A stretch of DNA of 49,745 nucleotides from Dyella sp. ASV24 (lineage in GTDB: Bacteria > Pseudomonadota > Gammaproteobacteria > Xanthomonadales > Rhodanobacteraceae), in contig NZ_JAELTQ010000021.1 in the NCBI RefSeq assembly GCF_016428905.1, positions 1-49,745 of the forward strand. Reading direction: 5' to 3'. Below are positions 18,484 through 28,162 of this stretch, piece by piece (the stretch's first letter is position 1; each line of letters starts with the position of its first letter). The notes beneath the pieces are model-generated. The model saw nothing but the letters and a program-made list of their open reading frames with translations. It made no database searches and was not told the DNA's origin. The translations under genes were made by a program, and so were the position numbers.

Positions 18484-19504
18484 TGTTGCTGTCCTTCTCC
18501 AGCGCCGAGAGCCGGCGCACGTATTCATCGAGATGCTTGAATCGGGCTGCGTTGCGCCGCCATTGGCGGCTTTCCTGCAGCGGTGCGCCCGAAGAGTATT
18601 CGCCGGGCTCACGGATGGAATGCGTGACCAGGCTCTTGGCCGTAATGTTAACGCGGTCGGCCAGTTCCAGATGGCCAAGCACGCCGGCGTTGCCGCCAAT
18701 CATGCAATAGCGGCCGATCTTGGCGCTGCCGGCCACGGCGGAGCAGCCGGCCATGGCTGTGTGGGCGCCGATATATACGTTGTGGGCGATCTGGATCTGG
18801 TTGTCCAGGCGCACGTCTTCCTCGAGCACGGTGTCATCCAGCGCGCCGCGGTCGATGGTGGTGTTGGCGCCGATTTCACAGTCGTCGCCGATGCGCACGC
18901 CACCGAGCTGCGGCAGCTTGATCCAGTGGTCGCGATCGAAGGCGAGGCCAAAGCCATCCGAGCCGATCACGGCACCCGGATGCACCAGCACGCGCTTACC
19001 CAGCGTCACGCGGATGACCAGGGTTACGCGCGCCACCAACCGGCATTGCGCGCCCACCGTGCATTCAGGGCCGATGATGCAGTGCGGGCCGAGGATGGCG
19101 CCATCCTCGATGATGGCACCGTCCTCGATCACGCAGCCGGGGCCAATGCTGGCGGTTGGCGCCACTTGGGCACCCGGCGCCACCACGGCGGTCGGGTGGA
19201 TACCCTGTGGCGAAGCGGGATAGCGCTCGAACAGGGCGGCGATCTTGGCGTAGGCCACATAGGGGTCGTGCGCCACCAGGGCGGCCACCGGGCTATCTGC
19301 GACGTTTTCCTCACGCATGACCACCACGCCGGCGCTTGTGGCTGTCAGCTGCGATGCGTACTTGCTGTTGGAAAGGAAGCTCAGTTGGCTCGGGCTGGCG
19401 CCGGCCAGTGTGCCCACGCCATCGATGACGCGGGAGCCGTCGCCATGGCTGACGAGACCGAAGCGCTCGGCCAGCTCGGATACGGTGATTTGAAAAACGC
19501 TCAT
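18476..19504 (-). CDS. lpxD: UDP-3-O-acylglucosamine N-acyltransferase
   Basis: LpxD adds the second 3-hydroxyacyl chain, at the 2-amino group of UDP-glucosamine. It has the N-terminal uridine-binding domain (ELAERFGL ... LSFLSNSKYASQL), a hexapeptide-repeat beta-helix from about residue 105, and the catalytic IAHNV motif (the His equivalent to E. coli H239), followed by a C-terminal helix. 342 aa. The start MSVFQITVSEL at 19504 has a GGGAG box. It opens a new unit after a terminator that follows bamA; no skp gene lies between. Confidence 0.96.
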   Translation of the reverse strand: MSVFQITVSELAERFGLVSHGDGSRVIDGVGTLAGASPSQLSFLSNSKYASQLTATSAGVVVMREENVADSPVAALVAHDPYVAYAKIAALFERYPASPQGIHPTAVVAPGAQVAPTASIGPGCVIEDGAIIEDGAILGPHCIIGPECTVGAQCRLVARVTLVIRVTLGKRVLVHPGAVIGSDGFGLAFDRDHWIKLPQLGGVRIGDDCEIGANTTIDRGALDDTVLEEDVRLDNQIQIAHNVYIGAHTAMAGCSAVAGSAKIGRYCMIGGNAGVLGHLELADRVNITAKSLVTHSIREPGEYSSGAPLQESRQWRRNAARFKHLDEYVRRLSALEKDSNNE

Positions 19505-19586
19505 GTCAGCTCCCTGCAATCAGACCATTGTAGGTCGCCTCGGCGGAGGCATCAAAAGATGGCCCGCCAGGCATGGTTGCCACCAT

Positions 19587-19616
19587 AAAAGAAGGCGCGG
19601 CATGGCCGCGCCTTCT
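19587..19616 (-). terminator. Strong intrinsic terminator after bamA
   Basis: AGAAGGCGCGGC-(3)-GCCGCGCCTTCT forms a perfect 12-bp stem and is followed on the minus strand by TTTTATGG. It separates bamA from lpxD, so the lpx genes should have their own promoter in 19505-19586. Confidence 0.88.
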
Positions 19617-19645
19617 GCTGTGTCGACCCTTGGGTGGTCAGTTCG

Positions 19646-22105
19646 TCAGAACTGGCTGCCGAAGGTGAACTGGATGCGCTCTTCGTAGTGGTTGTCATCC
19701 GCCTGCGTACGCAGCGGCACGGCGAAGTTGATGATCAGCGGGCCGATCGGAGCCTGCCAGTGCAGCGACAGACCGGTGGAGACGCGCAGCGTCTTGGCCG
19801 TGAAGCTCTGGTAGTCGGTGTAGGCGTTGCCGACGTCCACGAACCACGAGACGCGGGCCGTGTTGATGTCCTTGAGGAACGGCAGCGGCAGGTACAGCTC
19901 GGCCGTGCCCAGCACCTTGAAGGCACCGCCCAGCGGCTGTGCGTAGCTGTACACGCTGCCCGGGCAGGTGCCATTTGCCAGCGGGGTGATCGGCACCGTC
20001 TTGCCGTTCGCATCTGTCGTGGTACCCACGCACACACGGGGGCCCAGGGTGTTGTCCTGGAAGCCACGTACGTCGCGCACACCACCGGAGTAGAAGTTCT
20101 CCCAGAACGGGAAGGTGATCTTCTCGCCCGCCTGGTAGATACCGTCGGCGCTGCTGTTGTCGAACGTCTGGCCGTAGGTCTTGCCGTAGCCGACCTGACC
20201 GTCCACGTACAGCACGAAGCCCTTGCCGATCGGCCAGTAGTGATTCGCCTCGCCCATGATCTTGTAGTACTGCACGGTCGAGCCGGGCAGCGCGATGTCG
20301 GTGGACAGCGAGATCAGGCCGCCGCGGGTCGGTGCCCAGTAGCCGTTGCGGGTGTCGTGGTTCCAGCCCAGCGTGGCATCCCACGTATGGATGGTCTGGT
20401 GGCCCAGCGCGTTCTGGTAGTCGATCAGGATCTGCGGCGAGTAATTGGCCGTCTGAACGTTGCCGTTCTCGTCCAGGTACTGATAGCTCAGGTTGATCTT
20501 GTTGCTGCTGAGGCCCAGGCCGGCACGGATGTTGTCCGTTTCGGAGATCGGGAAGCTCAGGAAGCTGGAGAACGACTTCAACGAGCTTTCGTAGTTCACG
20601 AAGTCGCTGTTGGTGTCGCCGTAGTTACTCTTGGTGTAGCCAACGTTGTAACCGATACCCACGCCGCTGTCGGTGAGGTACGGGTTGAAGTAGCTGGCGT
20701 TGATCGAAGTGGAGTAGTCGCTGCGCGACGCGCCCACGGTGAAGCTGTCACCGGTGCCGAGGAAGTTGTTCTGCGACACCGACGCGGACAGGATGATGCC
20801 CGAGTACTGCGAGTAGCCCACGCCGAACATCAGGCTGCCGGCGGACTGTTCTTCCACCTTCACGGTCAGGTCGACCTGGTCTTCGGTGCCAGGCACGAGA
20901 GCCTTGTCGATGTTGACCGTCTTGAAGTAGCCCAGGCGCTGCAGGCGGATTTTGGAGCGGTCGATGGCCGGCTGCGAGAACCAGCTGCCTTCCAGCTGGC
21001 GCATTTCGCGGCGCATCACGTCGTCTTCTGTGCGGGTGTTGCCCTGGAAGATCACGCGACGCACGTACACGCGCTTGCCCGGCTCGATGTAGAGCGTCAG
21101 GTCCACGGTGCGCTTGTCCTTGTCCAGCTTCGGCACCGGCGTCACCTTGGCGAACGCATAGCCGATGCTCGCCAGGATGTTCTTGATCGAGTTGGTGCTC
21201 GCTTCAATCGCCTTGCGATTGAAGGTGTCACCCTTGTGTACGTACACCAGCTGGTGCAGCGAGTCCTCGGGGAGGACCAGCTCGCCGAGCAGGTGCACGT
21301 CGGAAATGGTGTAGATGTCGCCTTCCTTGACGCTGGCGGCAATATACATCGAGCGCTTGTCCGGGGCGATCGTCACCTGCGTGGAGTCCACGCCAAAGTC
21401 GGCGTAGCCGCGGTCCATGTAATAGGACTGCAGCTTCTCCAGATCGCCGGAGAGCTTTTCACGCGAGTACTGGTCGTCCTTCGAATACCAGGACAGCCAG
21501 CCAGGAGTGTTCGATTCGAAACCCGAACGAATCTCCTTGTCGGTGAACGCCTTGTTGCCGACGATATTGATTTCCTTGATCTTGGCGACCTTGCCTTCGC
21601 GGATCTCGATATCGATGGCGACGCGATTGCGGTCAAGCTGGGTCACGTGCGGGTCGACCGACACGTTGTACTTGCCGCGGTTGTAGTACTGGCGCACCAG
21701 TTCTTGCTGCACGCGGTCCAGCGACAGGCGGTCGAAGGTCTCGCCTTCGGACAGGCCGATCTCCTTCAGACCCTTGCGCAGATCTTCTTCTTTGATGTCC
21801 TTATTGCCGCGCAGGTTGAGCTTGGCAATGGACGGGCGCTCGACCACCTTGATGACCATGATGTCACCTTCGCGGTCGATCTCCACGTCACTGAAGAACT
21901 TGGTTTGGTACAACGCGCGAATGGCACGCTGAGCGGCATCGTTGGTCAGGCGGTCGCCACGATTGACCGGCAGGTAGTTGAGCACCGTACCGGCTGAAAT
22001 GCGGCTGAGGCCATCGATACGGATATCGGAAATGACGAACGGCTCGAACGCGAGGACATTGGCGGATAGTGAGGCAAGCAGGATCAGGGCGGCGATACGC
22101 TTCAT
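19646..22105 (-). CDS. bamA: Outer membrane protein assembly factor BamA
   Basis: BamA is the essential core of the machinery that folds beta-barrel proteins into the outer membrane. It has a signal peptide of about 19 residues (cleavage near LA-FEP), five POTRA repeats to about residue 420, and a C-terminal 16-stranded barrel. The VRGF motif of loop 6 is present (GVRDVRGFQD), and the last residue is Phe, the usual outer-membrane C-terminal signal. The mature barrel has an extended loop with the pair of cysteines in RVCVGTT...NGTCPG, a common gammaproteobacterial feature. 819 aa. It lies after rseP with a 218-base gap, and is followed by a strong terminator. Confidence 0.97.
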   Translation of the reverse strand: MKRIAALILLASLSANVLAFEPFVISDIRIDGLSRISAGTVLNYLPVNRGDRLTNDAAQRAIRALYQTKFFSDVEIDREGDIMVIKVVERPSIAKLNLRGNKDIKEEDLRKGLKEIGLSEGETFDRLSLDRVQQELVRQYYNRGKYNVSVDPHVTQLDRNRVAIDIEIREGKVAKIKEINIVGNKAFTDKEIRSGFESNTPGWLSWYSKDDQYSREKLSGDLEKLQSYYMDRGYADFGVDSTQVTIAPDKRSMYIAASVKEGDIYTISDVHLLGELVLPEDSLHQLVYVHKGDTFNRKAIEASTNSIKNILASIGYAFAKVTPVPKLDKDKRTVDLTLYIEPGKRVYVRRVIFQGNTRTEDDVMRREMRQLEGSWFSQPAIDRSKIRLQRLGYFKTVNIDKALVPGTEDQVDLTVKVEEQSAGSLMFGVGYSQYSGIILSASVSQNNFLGTGDSFTVGASRSDYSTSINASYFNPYLTDSGVGIGYNVGYTKSNYGDTNSDFVNYESSLKSFSSFLSFPISETDNIRAGLGLSSNKINLSYQYLDENGNVQTANYSPQILIDYQNALGHQTIHTWDATLGWNHDTRNGYWAPTRGGLISLSTDIALPGSTVQYYKIMGEANHYWPIGKGFVLYVDGQVGYGKTYGQTFDNSSADGIYQAGEKITFPFWENFYSGGVRDVRGFQDNTLGPRVCVGTTTDANGKTVPITPLANGTCPGSVYSYAQPLGGAFKVLGTAELYLPLPFLKDINTARVSWFVDVGNAYTDYQSFTAKTLRVSTGLSLHWQAPIGPLIINFAVPLRTQADDNHYEERIQFTFGSQF

Positions 22106-22323
22106 CGTCGATTCCGTTGGTTTGTTCCGATGAGGCGGCCTAGACCGCCCCGATCAATACGTGAAGCCAGGACGAGCCCAGCCTTGAAAGGGTGCTTGCA
22201 TCGTCCCCAGATGCGCAGGGTGAACCATCGCCACGTTTCCGCCGCAAGCGCAACGAGTGCGCACGCCGCAGATACGCCAGTCCCTCGGACATCGAGCGCG
22301 ACTTTTGTCAAAGCCGGCACATG

Positions 22324-23670
22324 TCACGAAGGTAGGAAGCGGTGGATGTCGTTGTAGAAAGCCAATCCCATCAACGTAAACAGCATGACTAGGCCGACAT
22401 ACTGACCGGCCATCATGGTGCGTTCGCTGACGGGGCTGCCCTTGACCAACTCAATAAGGTAATACAGCAGCCAACCGCCGTCCAAGACGGGGATCGGCAT
22501 CAGGTTGAGAATCGCAAGACTCAACGAGACCATCGCAAGGAAACTGAAGAACCAGCCGACGCCCATGCTGGCCGAGGCATTGGCCACCTGGGCAATGCCG
22601 ATCACGCCGGAAAGGTTCTTGGTCGAAGCCTGCCCGGTCAGCATCTTGCCGATCATGTTGAAGGTGGAAGCGGCGCTATTCCAGGTCGTTTCCAGCGAGG
22701 CGCTCATGGCCTTCAGTGGGCCGTAGCGCAAGATGGCCTGCTCGCGTTCGGCGAACTTCACGCCGATCACCCAATTGGTCGGCTGGCCTTCCAGGGACTC
22801 CATACGGGCCGTGACGGACAGGGGGACGGTCTTGCCCGCGCGCTCCACCGTGATGGCCAGCGTGGGCGACTTGGCGGCTTCCTGCGGCACCAGCCGCTGG
22901 AATTCTTCGAAGCTGCCGATGGCGGTACCGTTGAGGCTGACGATGCGATCGCCATCCTGCACACCGCCCAGCGAAGCGGGCTTGCCCGGCAGGACGTCAT
23001 CGATGACGGCCGGCGAGGGCGCGAGCTTCAAGCCGAGCTTGTCCAGGTACTGGCCGATGTCCTGCCCGGCGGGCAACTGGTTGAGCGGGAGCACAAGGTT
23101 GCGTGTGCTGCCATCCGTGCCGCGGACCTGCATGGGCAGCGGATCGCGGCCGAGCAGGGCGTTCGCTACCGCGTCCATGGAGTCGCTCCACGTTTCCACG
23201 GCATGGCCGTTCACGCTGAGGATGCGATCACCGGTGCGCACGCCGGCTTCGGCGGCGATGGTCTGCGGGACGGCGGAAATGACGGGCGCGACGTCCGGCT
23301 TGCCCACCAGGAACATCAGCCAGAAAGCGAAGAGGGTAAAGACCAGATTGAAGCCGGGACCTGCCGCCACGATGGCGATGCGCTGCCAGACGGGCTTGCC
23401 GGTGAACTCTTGGCCGGCCAGTGCGGGATCGACCTCGCCTTCGCGGGCGTCGAGCATCTTCACGTAGCCGCCGAGCGGAATCATGGCGACCTGGTACTCG
23501 GTGCCGTCCTTGCCGATGCGCTTCCAGATGGCTTTGCCAAAGCCCACGGAGAAACGGAGCACCTTGACGCCGCAGCGCCGTGCTACCCAGTAGTGTCCGA
23601 ATTCGTGAAAAGTCACCAGCACGCCGAGCGTGACGAGTAACCAAAACACTGAGCCAAATACACTATTCAT
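22324..23670 (-). CDS. rseP: Regulated intramembrane metalloprotease RseP (site-2 protease)
   Basis: RseP cleaves the anti-sigma factor RseA within the inner membrane, releasing the envelope-stress sigma factor, and clears signal peptides. The zinc motif HEFGH is at residues 22-26 in the first membrane segment. The second active-site motif NLMPIPVLDGG lies near the C-terminus. Two PDZ domains sit between them in the periplasm (GVRTGDRILSVNG and GVQDGDRIVSLNG landmarks). 448 aa from the ATG at 23670, the start of the conserved N-terminus. It follows dxr after 22 bases. Confidence 0.96.
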   Translation of the reverse strand: MNSVFGSVFWLLVTLGVLVTFHEFGHYWVARRCGVKVLRFSVGFGKAIWKRIGKDGTEYQVAMIPLGGYVKMLDAREGEVDPALAGQEFTGKPVWQRIAIVAAGPGFNLVFTLFAFWLMFLVGKPDVAPVISAVPQTIAAEAGVRTGDRILSVNGHAVETWSDSMDAVANALLGRDPLPMQVRGTDGSTRNLVLPLNQLPAGQDIGQYLDKLGLKLAPSPAVIDDVLPGKPASLGGVQDGDRIVSLNGTAIGSFEEFQRLVPQEAAKSPTLAITVERAGKTVPLSVTARMESLEGQPTNWVIGVKFAEREQAILRYGPLKAMSASLETTWNSAASTFNMIGKMLTGQASTKNLSGVIGIAQVANASASMGVGWFFSFLAMVSLSLAILNLMPIPVLDGGWLLYYLIELVKGSPVSERTMMAGQYVGLVMLFTLMGLAFYNDIHRFLPS

Positions 23671-23692
23671 CGGTGAGAGCTTATCAGGCTTG

Positions 23693-24880
23693 TCAGCAGG
23701 CGTTGCGAAGGATGCGGCGGGCGGCCTCGCGGGCCGTCCGGTCGCGTTCATTCAGGGTCTGGACATCGACCACAGGTTGCGGCGGCAGTTCCGTAAGTAC
23801 GCTCTCGACGAGATCGGCAATACCAAGGAAGGGTAGGCTGCCGGCCAGAAATGCCTCCACGGCGACCTCGTTGGCGGCGTTGAGGATGGCGGTGGCATCG
23901 CCGCCCGCTCGCAGCGCCTGGAAGGCCAGCGCGAGGCAGCGGAAGGTGTCCAGGTCCGGCTGTTGAAAGGCCAGGGGTGCGCTGGCCGCAAGGTCCAGCG
24001 GAGCCACGCCTGCTTCGATTCGTGCAGGCCAGGCGAGCGCATGGGCGATGGCGGTGCGCATGTCCGGGTTGCCTAGCTGGGCAAGGACCGATCCGTCGAC
24101 GTATTCGACCAGCGAGTGCACCAGACTTTGCGGGTGTACCAGCACATCAATGAGATCAGGCGCTGCGCCAAAGAGGTGGTGCGCCTCGATGACTTCCAGG
24201 CCCTTATTCATCAGCGTGGCCGAGTCCACCGAGATCTTGCGCCCCATCACCCAGTTCGGGTGCTTGCAGGCTTGTTCTGGTGTGACGCTGGCCAGTTCTG
24301 CGCGGGTGCGGCCACGGAACGGCCCACCGGAAGCGGTCAGGATAAGGCGGCGTACGCCATTGGCTGCGAGTGGTGGGCGACCGCCGGGTAAGCACTGGAA
24401 GATGGCGTTGTGTTCCGAATCCACAGGAATCAACTCGCCGCCGCCTACTGCCAACGCATCCAGCAGCAACGCGCCAGCCATCACGATGGATTCTTTGTTG
24501 GCCAGCAGCAGGCGCTTGCCTGTGCGCGCGGCAGCCAAGGTGGAATCCAGTCCTGCGGCACCGACGATGGCGGCCACTACCGTGTCGCACAGCGTGCCGG
24601 ATACCGCCTGCGTGACAGCATCGTGCCCGCTGGCGATATCACAGCGTATGCCCGCCGCGGCGAGTCGGCGAGACAGCTCACCTTCCAACGCAGGATCGGC
24701 GATGACGGCGAGGTCGGGCTGGAAACGTACGCACAAGTCAGCCAGCGCCGCCACATTGCTGTGAGCCGTGAGCACCGTGGCACGGAAGCGGTCTGGGTGG
24801 CGAGCGATGACGTCGAGTGTGCTGCCACCGATCGAGCCGGTGGCGCCCAGCACAGCAACCTTGCGTGGTAGCTGGTTCAT
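23693..24880 (-). CDS. dxr: 1-deoxy-D-xylulose-5-phosphate reductoisomerase
   Basis: Dxr converts DXP to 2-C-methyl-D-erythritol 4-phosphate with NADPH, the committed step of the MEP isoprenoid pathway. The NADPH-binding [14 protein letters not shown] is at the N-terminus. The [23 protein letters not shown] (metal-binding Asp/Glu), TASGGPFR and [21 protein letters not shown] segments are all present. 395 aa. Its ATG overlaps the cdsA stop (ATGA). In E. coli dxr lies directly after frr; here it comes after uppS and cdsA, next to rseP. Confidence 0.97.
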   Translation of the reverse strand: MNQLPRKVAVLGATGSIGGSTLDVIARHPDRFRATVLTAHSNVAALADLCVRFQPDLAVIADPALEGELSRRLAAAGIRCDIASGHDAVTQAVSGTLCDTVVAAIVGAAGLDSTLAAARTGKRLLLANKESIVMAGALLLDALAVGGGELIPVDSEHNAIFQCLPGGRPPLAANGVRRLILTASGGPFRGRTRAELASVTPEQACKHPNWVMGRKISVDSATLMNKGLEVIEAHHLFGAAPDLIDVLVHPQSLVHSLVEYVDGSVLAQLGNPDMRTAIAHALAWPARIEAGVAPLDLAASAPLAFQQPDLDTFRCLALAFQALRAGGDATAILNAANEVAVEAFLAGSLPFLGIADLVESVLTELPPQPVVDVQTLNERDRTAREAARRILRNAC

Positions 24881-25695
24881 AGACCGAGCAACAGCATGCC
24901 GGCAGCAAAGACGGGCATGGCTGCAAAGACGCTATCGAGGCGATCAAGCAGGCCGCCGTGGCCGGGGAAGAGATTGCCGGAATCCTTCACCGCGGCGTGC
25001 CGCTTCATCAGGCTTTCAAGCAGGTCGCCTACGACGGACGCGATCACGGCGAACACCGACAGCACCAACAGGCCAATCAGCTTGCCGCCGGAAACGCCAA
25101 GCAACATGCCGCCCACGCCAGCAACAATCGCGCCGGCGACAAAGGCGCCGTACACGCCGGCCCAGGTCTTGCCAGGGCTGATGGTGGGTGCAAGCTTGCG
25201 GCGACCGAACTGACGGCCGCTGAAGTACGCGCCAATATCGGCCGCCCACACGATGAAGAGGGCTAGCAGCGTCCACCAGTTTCCCTTCGCGGACGAACCG
25301 TGGATGGTCACAACAGCGACCCATGCAGGAACGATCACAAGGAAGCCTGCGCCCAGCTTCATCAGGTGGTTCTCGCGTGTAGGCGCTGCGCCGAAGGCGA
25401 AGTGACGAAGCCACTGGCAAACGACGAGCCACCAGCTGACGCCAACGCCAATCAGGATGGGCCATGCGATACCGCCACGCGCCATCCAGCAGAGTGCGAA
25501 CACCACTGCCGTCAGAACCAGCAGCACAGTGCGTGGAAAGGTGTCCTTGAGGCCGGAGAGGCGGGTCCATTCCCACATGGCGGCCAGGAACGCGATGGCG
25601 ACGATCCCTGCAAAGACGCCCGTTGGCGCCAGCAGGATCAGCAGGATCACCAGCGGAGCAAGCAGCAGTGCGGTCAGGGTGCGCTGGAGCAGCAT
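24877..25695 (-). CDS. cdsA: Phosphatidate cytidylyltransferase
   Basis: CdsA makes CDP-diacylglycerol from phosphatidic acid and CTP in the inner membrane, the branch point of phospholipid synthesis. The 272-aa protein has about eight hydrophobic segments and the C-terminal CDS signature [19 protein letters not shown], followed by [13 protein letters not shown], which carry the conserved acidic and basic active-site residues. The start at 25695 has AAGGA at good spacing. It lies 31 bases after uppS and overlaps dxr. Confidence 0.96.
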   Translation of the reverse strand: MLLQRTLTALLLAPLVILLILLAPTGVFAGIVAIAFLAAMWEWTRLSGLKDTFPRTVLLVLTAVVFALCWMARGGIAWPILIGVGVSWWLVVCQWLRHFAFGAAPTRENHLMKLGAGFLVIVPAWVAVVTIHGSSAKGNWWTLLALFIVWAADIGAYFSGRQFGRRKLAPTISPGKTWAGVYGAFVAGAIVAGVGGMLLGVSGGKLIGLLVLSVFAVIASVVGDLLESLMKRHAAVKDSGNLFPGHGGLLDRLDSVFAAMPVFAAGMLLLGL

Positions 25696-25726
25696 GGGTG
25701 TCCTTGTGGAGACATGGAGCGGGCCA

Positions 25727-26467
25727 TCAGGCCTTCTTGGCGACTTGTTCGCCGGTCTTGCCGAAACGGCGTTCGCGGCGTGCGTAATCTTCGATGGCGC
25801 TCTTCAGGCAAGCCTCGTCGAAATCAGGCCACAGGGTATCGGTAAAGTGCAGTTCCGCGTAGGCAAGCTGCCACAGAAGGAAGTTGCTGACGCGGCACTC
25901 GCCACCAGTCCGGATGAAAAGATCCAGGGGCGGCAGGTCGGCCAGGCACATCCAATGACCGAGCAGTTGCTCATCGATTTCATCGGCGCGCAACTCGCCA
26001 CGCGCTACGGCCTCGGCGGCTTTGCGCGCTGCCTGCACGATGTCCCAGCGTCCGCCGTAGCTCACGGCGATGTTGAGGTGCAGCGCATCGTTGCCAGCAG
26101 TGCGCGTCATGGCGGCCATCATGCGCTGGCGCAGACCGGGCTCGAAGCTGGCGAGGTCGCCAACAAAGCGCAAGCGCACGCCGTTGCCGTGCAACTCGTC
26201 CACTTCCTTGTCCAGTGCGCGAACGAACAGCTCCATCAGCGCGCCAACTTCTTCTTCCGGGCGCAACCAGTTCTCGCTCGAAAACGCGAACAGGGTGAGC
26301 ACCTTGACGCCTTGGCGCAGGCAGCCCTCGACCACGTTGCGTACAGCCTTGCGCCCGGCGTTGTGGCCGAACGTGCGTGGTCGGTGGCGGAGTTTGGCCC
26401 AGCGGCCGTTGCCATCCATCACGATGGCGACGTGGCGCGGTACCCGCGCGAGGTCGGCGCTGGTCAT
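25727..26467 (-). CDS. uppS: Isoprenyl (undecaprenyl diphosphate) synthase
   Basis: UppS adds eight isoprene units in cis to farnesyl diphosphate, making the C55 carrier for peptidoglycan and O-antigen. The signature HVAIVMDGNGRWAK places the catalytic Asp at residue 18, and the SENW motif and the RTGGE-x-R-x-SNFLLWQ segment follow. The residue after RTGGE is Cys here where E. coli has His, a position that varies between species. The ATG at 26467 gives 246 aa without a clear ribosome site. An in-frame TTG at 26494, touching the frr stop and preceded by GAGGAG at long spacing, is an alternative that would add nine residues. Confidence 0.94.
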   Translation of the reverse strand: MTSADLARVPRHVAIVMDGNGRWAKLRHRPRTFGHNAGRKAVRNVVEGCLRQGVKVLTLFAFSSENWLRPEEEVGALMELFVRALDKEVDELHGNGVRLRFVGDLASFEPGLRQRMMAAMTRTAGNDALHLNIAVSYGGRWDIVQAARKAAEAVARGELRADEIDEQLLGHWMCLADLPPLDLFIRTGGECRVSNFLLWQLAYAELHFTDTLWPDFDEACLKSAIEDYARRERRFGKTGEQVAKKA

Positions 26468-26490
26468 GGCTGGGAGAGTACTGATGGCGC

Positions 26491-27048
26491 TCAAAGCGCC
26501 ATCAGCTCCTCTTCCTTGTTCTTCACGACGCCATCGACGTCCTTGACGAAACGGTCGGTGAGCTTCTGGATCTCGTCCTCGGCGCGGCGTTCGTCGTCCT
26601 CGGTGATCAGCTTTTCCTTGAGCAGATCCTTGACCTGCTGCATGGCGTCGCGGCGCACGTTGCGGATGGCGATCTTGGCTTCCTCGCCTTCATGTGCCAC
26701 GTGCTTGGCCAGCTCGCGGCGACGCTCTTCAGTGAGCGGCGGCATGTTCAGGCGAATGGTGGTGCCGGCGGTGTTCGGCGTGATGCCGATGTCCGACGCC
26801 ATGATGGCCTTCTCGATCGGGGCGACGAGGGTCTTCTCGAACGGGGTGATGATGATGGAGCGCGAATCGCCCAATGCGACCGTGGCTACCTGGTTCAGCG
26901 GCATGTCCGAGCCGTAGTACGGCACTTTGATGCCGTCAACCAGGGCAGTGCTGGCGCGACCGGTGCGCAGGCGCGTCAGGCTGTGCCTGAGCGAGTCGAT
27001 GCTCTTGCCCATGCGGGTCTGGGCATCGTTCTTGATGTCGTTAAGCAT
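26491..27048 (-). CDS. frr: Ribosome recycling factor
   Basis: RRF, with EF-G, splits post-termination ribosomes. The 185-aa length equals that of E. coli. The N-terminal helix (MLNDIKNDAQTRMGKSIDSL), the small beta domain with VPYYGSDMPLNQVA, and the C-terminal helical hairpin ending in VKNKEEELMAL are all typical. The ATG at 27048 is preceded by GAGGGG at the right spacing; a GTG three codons upstream is too near that box. It follows pyrH across 156 bases that include a hairpin. Confidence 0.96.
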   Translation of the reverse strand: MLNDIKNDAQTRMGKSIDSLRHSLTRLRTGRASTALVDGIKVPYYGSDMPLNQVATVALGDSRSIIITPFEKTLVAPIEKAIMASDIGITPNTAGTTIRLNMPPLTEERRRELAKHVAHEGEEAKIAIRNVRRDAMQQVKDLLKEKLITEDDERRAEDEIQKLTDRFVKDVDGVVKNKEEELMAL

Positions 27049-27170
27049 GGGAAACACCCCTCAAACCGTGCAAGCCGGCGAGTATAGCAGGGGGCTATGG
27101 GGCGTTGGGGTGGCGTGAAGCGGGCCTTGCGATGGGTATCGCCCGTGCGCGCAGCAAACGGTGGCGCGGT

Positions 27171-27200
27171 ATCGGCCCTCTCCCAGGTGAGAGGGCCGAT
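27171..27200 (-). terminator. Hairpin at the 3' end of pyrH
   Basis: ATCGGCCCTCTC / GAGAGGGCCGAT form a perfect 12-bp stem around a 6-base loop, starting four bases after the pyrH stop. There is no U-tract, so it is more likely a partial attenuator or mRNA-stabilising element before frr than a full terminator. Confidence 0.5.
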
Positions 27201-27204
27201 CAGA

Positions 27205-27927
27205 TTACTGGTCGCTGACGATGGTGCCGATGTGCTCGCCATGCATGATGCGCATGAGGTTGCCCGGCACGGTCATGTCGTAGATGCGCAATGGCATGCC
27301 GTGATCACGGCACAAGGCGATGGCGGCCGTGTCCATCACGGCGAGCTTGCGCTCGATCACCTGGTCATAGGTGAGCGTGTCATAACGCGTAGCGTCGGCG
27401 TGGCGTGCAGGATCGGCCGTGTAGACGCCATCCACCTTCGTAGCCTTCAGCAGCAGGTCTGCACCCACTTCCACGGCGCGCAGCGCGGCAGCGGAGTCCG
27501 TGGTGAAGAACGGATTGCCCGTACCGGCGGCAAACAACACGATGCGACCCTTTTCGATGTGGCGTACGGCGCGGCGACGGATGAAATCTTCCGAGACGTC
27601 GTGGATCTGGATGGCACTCATCACACGGGCAAAACCGCCGCGACGTTCGATGGCATCCTGCATGGCCAGCGCGTTCATCACGGTGGCCAGCATGCCCATG
27701 TGGTCGCCGGTGACGCGGTCCATGCCGGCGGCAGCCAGGCCTGCGCCACGGAAAATGTTACCGCCGCCAATGACGACGCCGATCTGGATGCCGGCTTTCT
27801 GTACTTCGATGATTTCGTCGGCCAGTCGGCCGATGACCTTGGGATCGATGCCGTAATCGGCTTCGCCCATCAAGGCTTCACCGGAGAGTTTGAGCAGGAT
27901 GCGACGGTACTTAATAGGTTCGCTCAT
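27205..27927 (-). CDS. pyrH: UMP kinase
   Basis: PyrH phosphorylates UMP to UDP, supplying pyrimidine nucleotides and UDP-sugars. It is a hexameric amino-acid-kinase-fold enzyme. The motifs [39 protein letters not shown] and [10 protein letters not shown], which line the UMP and ATP sites, are all present. 240 aa from ATG 27927, with CGGAGA upstream. It lies after rpsB-tsf but is separated from them by a strong terminator, and has its own candidate promoter. Confidence 0.97.
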   Translation of the reverse strand: MSEPIKYRRILLKLSGEALMGEADYGIDPKVIGRLADEIIEVQKAGIQIGVVIGGGNIFRGAGLAAAGMDRVTGDHMGMLATVMNALAMQDAIERRGGFARVMSAIQIHDVSEDFIRRRAVRHIEKGRIVLFAAGTGNPFFTTDSAAALRAVEVGADLLLKATKVDGVYTADPARHADATRYDTLTYDQVIERKLAVMDTAAIALCRDHGMPLRIYDMTVPGNLMRIMHGEHIGTIVSDQ

Positions 27928-27961
27928 GGGATCTCCGGATTGTGTGGGGCAAAACGCGCGC

Positions 27962-27990
27962 ATTGTAACGGCAGTGACGCGAGCGGGTAA
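27962..27990 (-). promoter_or_regulatory. Candidate pyrH promoter
   Basis: On the minus strand TTACCC (27985-27990) is followed after 17 bases by TACAAT (27962-27967), about 35 bases before the pyrH start. The -10 is good and the -35 is weak. Confidence 0.4.
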
Positions 27991-28104
27991 GAGTTTCGTG
28001 CCGCTGCCGGAGACGAAAACCCTGTTCCGTCGCGGGGTTGGCGACGGAGGCAGCCGTGGGGCGGCCGGCCTGGGGTGGGGCGGCGCGGCTGCGGAGGGCT
28101 TTCA

Positions 28105-28138
28105 TAAAAAAAGAAGCCGCGGTTGCCCGCGGCTTCTT
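28105..28138 (-). terminator. Intrinsic terminator after tsf
   Basis: AAGAAGCCGCGG-TTGC-CCGCGGCTTCTT is a perfect 12-bp stem, followed on the minus strand by six or more T. It ends the rpsB-tsf transcript. Confidence 0.92.
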
Positions 28139-28162
28139 CGACACTTCAGGTGGTGCGAGGCC

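Noticed and set aside
19634-21997. 787-codon open frame opposite bamA
   Set aside because: It mirrors bamA codon structure (Val/Arg/His-rich, no motifs), whereas bamA is complete with signal peptide, POTRA domains and C-terminal Phe.
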